A stretch of 36,813 bases of DNA. It comes from Nocardiaceae bacterium (GTDB taxonomy: Bacteria; Actinomycetota; Actinomycetes; Mycobacteriales; Mycobacteriaceae). The stretch is from NCBI GenBank assembly GCA_021372355.1, contig JAJFUQ010000136.1, positions 1 to 36,813 on the forward strand. The letters are read 5' to 3'. The notes beneath the pieces are model-generated. The model had not been told where the DNA came from. It did no database searches and saw nothing but the letters and a program-made list of their open reading frames with translations. Of this stretch, positions 32,116-36,813 are shown piece by piece; the first letter of the stretch is position 1; each line of letters starts with the position of its first letter. The translations under genes and the position numbers were made by a program.

Positions 32116-33231
32116 ATGCAGGAATCCGACGTGCCGTTTGCGCCTGGCCGGGTTCTCGCGGGGAGATACCGAATCGAGAGACGCATCGCTCGCGGGGGAA
32201 TGGCCGACGTTTATGCGGCAATCGACCCCGTCCTGAGCCGCAAGGTCGCCATCAAGGCGTTCCGACTCGACACGACGTCGGCCGCCGATCACCGCCGCGT
32301 CGATCGCGAGATTCGAATGCTGGCGTCGCTGCGCGATCCGGGCCTCGTGACCGTTTTCGACGCTGGCTTCGTCCCGGACGGGGCAGCTGCCGAGACGCCG
32401 TTCCTCGTCATGGAACTGATCGAGGGCCCGACGTTGTCGGATCGGCTCAAGGGCAAGCGCCTGTCGCAGAACGAAGTCGCTCGCCTCGGTGCAGAAGTTG
32501 CCTCGACGCTCATCTACGTCCACAAGATCGGCATCGTTCACCGGGACATCAAGCCGGCGAACATCCTCCTCGATCCCATCGCCGGCGGATTCCGCGCGAA
32601 GCTGGCCGACTTCGGCATTGCTCGACTGGTCGACTCGACCCGGTACACGGCGGTCGGTGCTGCGGTCGGAACCGCGAACTACGTCAGCCCGGAGCAGGCG
32701 TTGGGTGAGCCCATCGGGCCGCCGAGTGACATCTACTCGCTCGCCTTGATCCTCATCGAGTGCCTAAGCGGAAGCGTCGTCTTTCCGGGCGCCGGTGTCG
32801 AGGCGGTCAGTCCTCGACTTCACCGCGATCCGACGATGCCCAAGGGCGTGACCGCCGAGTGGGAGAGCCTGCTCGAACGCATGACGGCACGCAGACCCGG
32901 CGATCGGCCGACCGCCGCCCAGGTCGCACAGGAACTCACGGCGCTTGTTCAAGGGAACTCGCAGTCACCGGTTCCACCGCCGCCGACGGCGATCCTCACC
33001 CCTCCGCCGGCCAAGACAACGGCGTTTGCGACCAAGGTGGCGCCGCTGCGGACTCGACGCAGCGTCCCGAAACGTCCGCTCGCGATCGCGGGCGCCGCGA
33101 TCGTCGCCGCAGTGTTGGGGCTCGGTCTGTGGGCGGCGATTCCGTCCGATGACGTTCCGCCGCCGACGTATCCGACCGTCGACGGTCAGCTCGGGGTGCA
33201 CCTCGGCGAGCTCGAGGGGGCGATTCCATGA
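32116..33231 (+). CDS. Membrane Ser/Thr protein kinase (PknB-type catalytic domain, no PASTA)
   Basis: A 371-residue eukaryotic-like kinase. The catalytic domain (about 15-275) has the glycine loop IARGGMADVY, Lys 47 in VAIKAF, catalytic HRDIKPANILL (Asp 143), DFGIAR (164-169) and GTANYVSPEQALG. A Pro/Thr linker leads to one membrane segment (about 313-335, LAIAGAAIVAAVLGLGLWAAI) and a short outside tail of about 30 residues, with no PASTA or other sensor. Start ATG 32116 follows GGGAG; the longer frame from 32014 is not conserved. It is divergent from the amino acid:carrier ligase and overlaps a lipoprotein gene (ATGA), which could be its outside sensor or partner. Confidence 0.92.
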   Translation: MQESDVPFAPGRVLAGRYRIERRIARGGMADVYAAIDPVLSRKVAIKAFRLDTTSAADHRRVDREIRMLASLRDPGLVTVFDAGFVPDGAAAETPFLVMELIEGPTLSDRLKGKRLSQNEVARLGAEVASTLIYVHKIGIVHRDIKPANILLDPIAGGFRAKLADFGIARLVDSTRYTAVGAAVGTANYVSPEQALGEPIGPPSDIYSLALILIECLSGSVVFPGAGVEAVSPRLHRDPTMPKGVTAEWESLLERMTARRPGDRPTAAQVAQELTALVQGNSQSPVPPPPTAILTPPPAKTTAFATKVAPLRTRRSVPKRPLAIAGAAIVAAVLGLGLWAAIPSDDVPPPTYPTVDGQLGVHLGELEGAIP

Positions 33232-33614
33232 TTCGCCGACTTCTCGCTGTTTGCCTCGTCGCATTCGTCGCCGGATGCGGGAGCGGAACCGTCGATGCCG
33301 ACACCCGTGACCTGCTCCGCAATGACATGACCGCCGTGGCTACGGCCGCCGCATCGAAGGACTACGTCAGTGCGAAGTCGGCGCTGGCGAAGCTTCTCGA
33401 CGACACCGAAGCTGCCTACCGGGCCGGCAAGATCAGTAGCTCACGTCGGTCAGACATTGTCGAAGCAGCCGCCAAGGTCCAGTCTGACCTCGACACCGCG
33501 ACCGCGCCGGCGACGACCCTGCCGTTCCCGATTCCCGGCATCGACATCGGTGGCGGGAACGGCGACAACGGCAACGGTAACGGCAAGGGTAAGGGCAAGG
33601 GCAAAGACAAGTAG
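33228..33614 (+). CDS. Small lipoprotein with Gly/Asn/Lys-rich tail
   Basis: A 128-residue lipoprotein (signal MIRRLLAVCLVAFVAGC, Cys 17). The mature part is mostly helical (DTRDLLRNDMTAVATAAASKDY, SALAKLLDDTEAAYRAGKIS), then Thr/Pro-rich, ending in a low-complexity tail GGGNGDNGNGNGKGKGKGKDK written as tandem GGN/GGC-AAG codons. Translationally coupled to the kinase gene. I do not recognise the family; a basic tail at the cell surface could bind an anionic polymer. Its TAG directly abuts the TAG of the convergent GntR gene with no terminator between. Confidence 0.82.
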   Translation: MIRRLLAVCLVAFVAGCGSGTVDADTRDLLRNDMTAVATAAASKDYVSAKSALAKLLDDTEAAYRAGKISSSRRSDIVEAAAKVQSDLDTATAPATTLPFPIPGIDIGGGNGDNGNGNGKGKGKGKDK

Positions 33615-34307
33615 CTAAGGCGCCAAGGAGACCGGGGTCAGGAGCGACGTCGCGATCATTGCTGCCTTGTCTGCGTTCGAATCGTGAATCGCATCCGCGA
33701 GTTCGAGCATCTCGGCGGTTCGGCGGTACTCGGTCACGAGGAGCGCGATGAATGCCTCGCCCCCAGCTGTGCTCGTCACTGCATCGATTCCGGCAATCAG
33801 CGTGTTGAGCGAAAGCCGGTACGCGATGTTATCCGCGCCGTCGACCAGGTGCGTCCAGTACGTGCGGTTCAGAGCGATGAGTTGCTCGTCGTCAGCGTTC
33901 TCGCACAGCCCGGCCAATCGGCGCAGCTCGGGACCGGTTTCGGGGGAGCGTTCGGCACACCGGCGCGTGGCGTCGCCGCCGATGCACACTCGCATCTCGA
34001 GGATCGAGCGAACCACTTCGAAATCGATCTGGCCGCCGTGGACGAGTATGTCCGGCATGAGGTCGAGGCGACCGTTCTCGCGAACGGAAAGCACGCGCGT
34101 CGCGCCGCCTTGATTGATTTCGACGAGATTGGCCTGCTGGAGCCGCTTCATCGCCTCGCGGACGGCGTGCCGGTTGACGGTGAACGTGGCGGCCAGTTCC
34201 CGCTCCGAGGGGAGCTTGTCCCGGATCTCGCCGCTCAGGATCGCATCGAGCAGCTGTCGATAAACCTGTTCGGATACCGGAACAGGGTCTACGCGCTCAA
34301 GGGTCAC
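33615..34307 (-). CDS. GntR-family regulator, FadR/FCD subgroup
   Basis: A 230-residue repressor-type protein with an N-terminal winged helix (VSEQVYRQLLDAILSGEI, PSERELAATFTVNRHAVREAMKRLQQANLVEI; about 10-75) and a C-terminal FCD-like helical domain for a small acid ligand. It is divergent from the fatty acid hydroxylase-family gene, with a FadR-type TGGT-N3-ACCA operator between them, so that gene is its likely target, and lipids or acids its likely ligand. I take GTG 34307; TTG 34334 would add nine residues that read into the operator region. No Shine-Dalgarno is evident, so translation may be leaderless. Confidence 0.88.
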   Translation of the reverse strand: MTLERVDPVPVSEQVYRQLLDAILSGEIRDKLPSERELAATFTVNRHAVREAMKRLQQANLVEINQGGATRVLSVRENGRLDLMPDILVHGGQIDFEVVRSILEMRVCIGGDATRRCAERSPETGPELRRLAGLCENADDEQLIALNRTYWTHLVDGADNIAYRLSLNTLIAGIDAVTSTAGGEAFIALLVTEYRRTAEMLELADAIHDSNADKAAMIATSLLTPVSLAP

Positions 34308-34331
34308 GCGATCAGGATAACAAAATCCGGC

Positions 34332-34356
34332 CAACTGGTTGACTGGTTGGACCAGT
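34332..34356. promoter_or_regulatory. GntR (FadR-type) operator
   Basis: ACTGGTTGGACCAGT (34342-34356) is a perfect palindrome around TGG and contains TGGT-N3-ACCA, the core recognised by FadR-subfamily regulators. A second overlapping half site, CAACTGGTTG (34332-34341), lies next to it. It covers the -35/spacer of the hydroxylase promoter, as expected for repression. Confidence 0.65.
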
Positions 34357-34368
34357 TGCCGTTACCTT
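34339..34368 (+). promoter_or_regulatory. Promoter of the hydroxylase-family gene, probably leaderless
   Basis: TTGACT (34339-34344), 18 bp, then TACCTT (34363-34368). The -10 ends 7 nt before the ATG at 34376, so the transcript would begin at or next to the start codon, and no ribosome binding site is present. Confidence 0.5.
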
Positions 34369-34375
34369 GGTCGGC

Positions 34376-35209
34376 ATGGACATCTCGACCCTGCTGATCT
34401 GGTTGGCGATCCCGGTTTTCATACTGGGCATCGCGGCCGAGTTCATTTACCTGAAGGTCAACGGCAAGCCGTTCGACTACCGCGACTCCGCTGCCAGCAT
34501 CACCACTGGCCTCGGATACCAGCTCCTGAACATTCCGTGGGCGGTCGCCGAGCTGGCGATCTTCGCGTGGATCTCGTCGCTGATTCCGTGGGAGATCACC
34601 GGATGGCAGGCCTGGGTCGTCGCGCTCATCGGCGTCGACTTCGCGTACTACTGGTACCACCGGACGCACCACGAGATCCGGTTGTTCTGGTCGGTGCACG
34701 TCGTTCACCACTCCAGCGAGAACTACAACCTGACCGTCGCGCTGCGTCAGCCGTGGATGGTTGCCACGACGCTGCCGTTCTTCATCCCGCTGGCGTTCCT
34801 CGGCATCGACGGCCGGATCATCGCGGCGTCTTACGCGATCAACCTGCTGTACCAGTTCGGCATTCACACCGAGGTCATCGACAAGATGTGGAAGCCGATC
34901 GAGTTCATCTTCAACACGCCCAGCCACCACCGCGTGCACCACGGCTCGAACAGCCAGTACCTGGACCGCAACTACGCCGGCGTCCTCATCATCTGGGACC
35001 GCATGTTCGGGACGTTCGAGCCCGAGGGGGAGCGTGTGGTCTATGGCCTCACGAAGAACATCAACACCTACAACGTCGGGAAGATCTACACGCACGAGAT
35101 GGCCGCCATCTGGAACGACGTCAAGAACGCGACGAAGTTCTCGGACAAGTTGGGCTACATGTTCCGCGGCCCGGGCTGGCAGCCGGAAAAGGTTGCCGTG
35201 TCGGCTTAG
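34376..35209 (+). CDS. Fatty acid hydroxylase / sterol desaturase family membrane protein
   Basis: A 277-residue integral membrane di-iron oxygenase. Three or four hydrophobic segments frame the eight-histidine clusters HRTHH (95-99), HVVHH (108-112) and HHRVHH (184-189), the pattern of this superfamily. Members hydroxylate or desaturate lipids, sterols or carotenoids; the substrate cannot be told here. ATG 34376 seems to be transcribed without leader. Controlled, by inference, by the divergent GntR protein, and followed by a strong terminator. Not obviously linked to the polysaccharide locus. Confidence 0.92.
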   Translation: MDISTLLIWLAIPVFILGIAAEFIYLKVNGKPFDYRDSAASITTGLGYQLLNIPWAVAELAIFAWISSLIPWEITGWQAWVVALIGVDFAYYWYHRTHHEIRLFWSVHVVHHSSENYNLTVALRQPWMVATTLPFFIPLAFLGIDGRIIAASYAINLLYQFGIHTEVIDKMWKPIEFIFNTPSHHRVHHGSNSQYLDRNYAGVLIIWDRMFGTFEPEGERVVYGLTKNINTYNVGKIYTHEMAAIWNDVKNATKFSDKLGYMFRGPGWQPEKVAVSA

Positions 35210-35222
35210 TTCCCACGCGATG

Positions 35223-35283
35223 CATGGCCTTCTGCAACGTGCACCTGATCAGGGTGCGGGGTTGCGGGAGGCCATGTTTTATT
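35223..35283 (+). terminator. Strong intrinsic terminator after the hydroxylase gene
   Basis: A long stem starting CATGGCCT (35223-35230) and ending AGGCCATG (35269-35276), with inner pairs TGCAAC/GTTGC and GCACC/GGGTGC around TGATCA, followed by TTTTATTT. It works for plus-strand transcripts and separates them from the convergent minus-strand genes. Confidence 0.88.
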
Positions 35284-35791
35284 TCGTCGCGCAGGCGGGC
35301 GCCGGAGCTTCGATCGCGAGCTTCGAGCCCTTCGGAATGATGTAGGTGACATACATTTCGACGGGTACCGTGCCTTCGTTCCGGCCGATGTGGACGTTCT
35401 GGTTGCCCTCCGGCTCGAGGAGCGCGTCGCCGGCCTTGCTCACCTGTTCGGTGCAGTCCGCGAACTCCCGCGTCAGGGTTCCCGCGGTGATCGACGCGAT
35501 GAGCTCGCCATTGTGATAGTGCCAGCCGGTATCCGAGCCGGGCGCGATGGTGATCTTGCGGAACACCACGTCGGTCTCGCCGGACGACTCGGCGTCGATT
35601 CCGCCGGGAGCGAAACCCTGTGCAAGAACGGTGCCGGTGACACCGTTCTTCGTGACCGTCTGGCCCGACGACGCCGCCGCCGCTGCGGACGTCGGGGAAC
35701 TGGTGGCCGAAGTTCCCGGCTCAGTGTTCGAACTGCAGGCGGCGGCGAGTCCGGCAACCGCGAGTACAGCAAGGATTCGGGCTCCGGACAT
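35279..35791 (-). CDS. Cupin-domain lipoprotein
   Basis: A 170-residue exported protein: signal ARILAVLAVAGLAAAC (lipobox Cys 19), a Thr/Ser/Ala linker to about residue 45, then a small cupin barrel with GWHYHNGELIASITAGTL, carrying the first metal-binding cluster (HxHx4E-like), and the second GNQNVHIGRNEG with one His. The late VEMYVTYIIPKGSKL strand closes the barrel. ATG 35791 has AGGAG 5 nt upstream, which fixes the start though the frame is open further. It follows the GNAT gene by 8 nt and so belongs to the rpiA-GNAT-cupin unit. Function unknown; cupin lipoproteins are common in Mycobacteriales. Confidence 0.87.
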   Translation of the reverse strand: MSGARILAVLAVAGLAAACSSNTEPGTSATSSPTSAAAAASSGQTVTKNGVTGTVLAQGFAPGGIDAESSGETDVVFRKITIAPGSDTGWHYHNGELIASITAGTLTREFADCTEQVSKAGDALLEPEGNQNVHIGRNEGTVPVEMYVTYIIPKGSKLAIEAPAPACATK

Positions 35792-35799
35792 GACTGCTC

Positions 35800-36126
35800 C
35801 TAGACCTGGAAATTCGCCTTGTAGACGGCGGCGATGTCGTGGCTGACCGGGTCGACGGTGTCGTTGTAGGCGTCGGTCTTGGACAGGAAGCCCTTGATGA
35901 ACGGACAGATGGCCACGATGCGCATTCCGTCCGCGCGGGTCTGGTCGAGCGCGCCGCTCGCGAGGATCTTGCCGAGCCCGCGCCCGCCCCATTCCTCGCC
36001 GATCTCGGTGTGGTAGAAAACGCGCTTGCCCTCGTGCTCGAAGAACTCGGTGAAGCCGGCGACGGCCTCATCGACCGTGACTTCGAAACGGCCTTCGGCC
36101 TTGCGGACTGCGATCTGCTCGCTCAC
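35800..36126 (-). CDS. Small GNAT-type N-acetyltransferase (YjdJ/YidJ-like)
   Basis: A 108-residue single-domain acetyltransferase of the short GNAT group. It shows [28 protein letters not shown] (split near residues 38-65): a beta strand followed by the acetyl-CoA pyrophosphate loop WxGRGLG, then the ICPFIKGFL strand typical of this group. GTG 36126 overlaps the rpiA TGA (GTGA) with GGAGG 4 nt before it; TTG 36129 is less likely. Coupled translation with rpiA is clear; acceptor substrate unknown. Confidence 0.88.
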   Translation of the reverse strand: MSEQIAVRKAEGRFEVTVDEAVAGFTEFFEHEGKRVFYHTEIGEEWGGRGLGKILASGALDQTRADGMRIVAICPFIKGFLSKTDAYNDTVDPVSHDIAAVYKANFQV

Positions 36127-36767
36127 CAAACCTCCGGGTTCTCGTGGCCTTCGATGACGATGTCGGCACCGCGACGGGCGAACAAACCGACCGTCACGAC
36201 ACCGGGTACCTGGTTGATTGCCTGCTCGAGCATCTCCGGGTCAGTGATCTGCAGACCGTGGACGTCGAGAATGAGGTTCCCGTTGTCGGTCACGAATCCC
36301 TCGCGCAGTACGGGATTGCCGCCGAGTTGGGTGAGCACGCCGCCGACCAGCGCCAGACCCATCGGAATGACCTCGACGGGCAGCGGGAAGTTCCCCAGCA
36401 CCGGAACCCGCTTGCTCGGGTCGATGATGCAGACGTAGGTGTCGCTGGCTTCGGCGATGATCTTCTCGCGGGTCAACGCACCGCCGCCGCCCTTGATGAG
36501 CTTCTTGTTGGGATCGCACTCGTCCGCGCCGTCGACGTAGAGCTGCAGCGGACCGGATTCGTTGAGCTCCATCACCGGAATGCCATGGGCCTGCAGCTTC
36601 TTCGTGCTGTCGACCGAACTCGACACCGTTCCGGCGATACGGTGCTTGATCCCGGCGAGCGCATCGATGAAGTATGCGACCGTCGAGCCGGTGCCGACTC
36701 CCACGATCATGCCGTCTTCGATGAAATCGATCGCCTTTTCCGCGGCGCGACGCTTGGCCTCAGTCAT
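36123..36767 (-). CDS. rpiA: Ribose-5-phosphate isomerase A
   Basis: Interconverts ribose 5-phosphate and ribulose 5-phosphate in the pentose phosphate pathway. The 214 residues contain the substrate loop GVGTGSTV (23-30), the catalytic DGADE (79-83) and [11 protein letters not shown] (92-102), with the C-terminal [12 protein letters not shown] strand. It is RpiA in type, while mycobacteria as I recall use the unrelated RpiB. ATG 36767 has AAGGA about 8 nt upstream. The last 46 bases of the window hold its upstream region; no promoter is evident in them. Confidence 0.95.
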   Translation of the reverse strand: MTEAKRRAAEKAIDFIEDGMIVGVGTGSTVAYFIDALAGIKHRIAGTVSSSVDSTKKLQAHGIPVMELNESGPLQLYVDGADECDPNKKLIKGGGGALTREKIIAEASDTYVCIIDPSKRVPVLGNFPLPVEVIPMGLALVGGVLTQLGGNPVLREGFVTDNGNLILDVHGLQITDPEMLEQAINQVPGVVTVGLFARRGADIVIEGHENPEVW

Positions 36768-36813
36768 TCCTCGATCCTTACAGGCTGGTTGGACGACGGG
36801 GTGTCGATCAGCT

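Noticed and set aside
33537..33614. Tandem G/A-rich repeat as a frameshift or recombination hotspot
   Set aside because: It is an in-frame low-complexity tail with an intact stop; no sign of disruption in this sequence.

Overview
The window is chromosomal DNA from a high-GC actinobacterium of the Mycobacteriales (Gordonia/Rhodococcus/Williamsia-like). The best evidence is gene order. prs-glmU-tRNA-Gln / tetR / mfd / mazG / cell-wall lytic gene / eno / ftsB-like / DUF501 / ppx matches, as I remember it, the Mycobacterium tuberculosis Rv1017c-Rv1026 segment. Many GTG and TTG starts, ATGA/GTGA stop-start overlaps and GC-rich codons agree with this. The species cannot be named from the sequence.

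Layout. (1) 1-8009 is housekeeping: partial prs, glmU, tRNA-Gln, two TetR regulators (the second of the gamma-butyrolactone-receptor type), mfd and mazG. (2) 8175-10510 holds a secreted two-domain peptidoglycan enzyme (M23 peptidase plus lytic transglycosylase) and a coupled lipoprotein. (3) 10687-12081 is the sugar transferase that starts a lipid-linked polysaccharide; it sits upstream of the eno-ftsB-DUF501-ppx block (12153-15638). (4) 15641-15800 is a compact transcription unit without an ORF: promoter with CRP-like site, probable small RNA, strong terminator. (5) 15876-27668 is a polysaccharide locus: GT2, tRNA-Leu(UAA), two GT4 enzymes, two tandem Tat-exported beta-helix proteins, a double alpha/beta hydrolase, a Wzz-like co-polymerase, a Wzx-like flippase and a Wzy-like polymerase. 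(6) 27668-31939 is the most unusual part: a holo-ACP synthase read with the polymerase and, on the opposite strand, an acyl carrier protein, two paralogous ATP-grasp ligases and a class II aminoacyl-tRNA-synthetase-like protein of the amino acid:carrier-protein ligase type. A 15/19 match to the DtxR/IdeR iron box lies just before the ATP-grasp pair. (7) 32116-36767 holds a membrane Ser/Thr kinase with a coupled lipoprotein, a GntR regulator facing a fatty acid hydroxylase-family membrane enzyme across a clear operator, a cupin lipoprotein, a GNAT acetyltransferase and rpiA.

How the parts may work together. Regions 3 and 5 contain most components of a Wzx/Wzy-dependent surface polysaccharide pathway: initiation, chain extension, flipping, polymerisation, length control and secreted tailoring or depolymerising enzymes. 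Region 6 looks like a self-contained amino acid activation system: the synthetase-like enzyme should make an aminoacyl thioester on the dedicated carrier protein, which the adjacent AcpS would prime, and the ATP-grasp enzymes could form further amide or thioester bonds. Whether its product decorates the polysaccharide or is a separate small molecule, possibly linked to iron, cannot be decided from sequence. No transposase, integrase, CRISPR array or prophage was seen.
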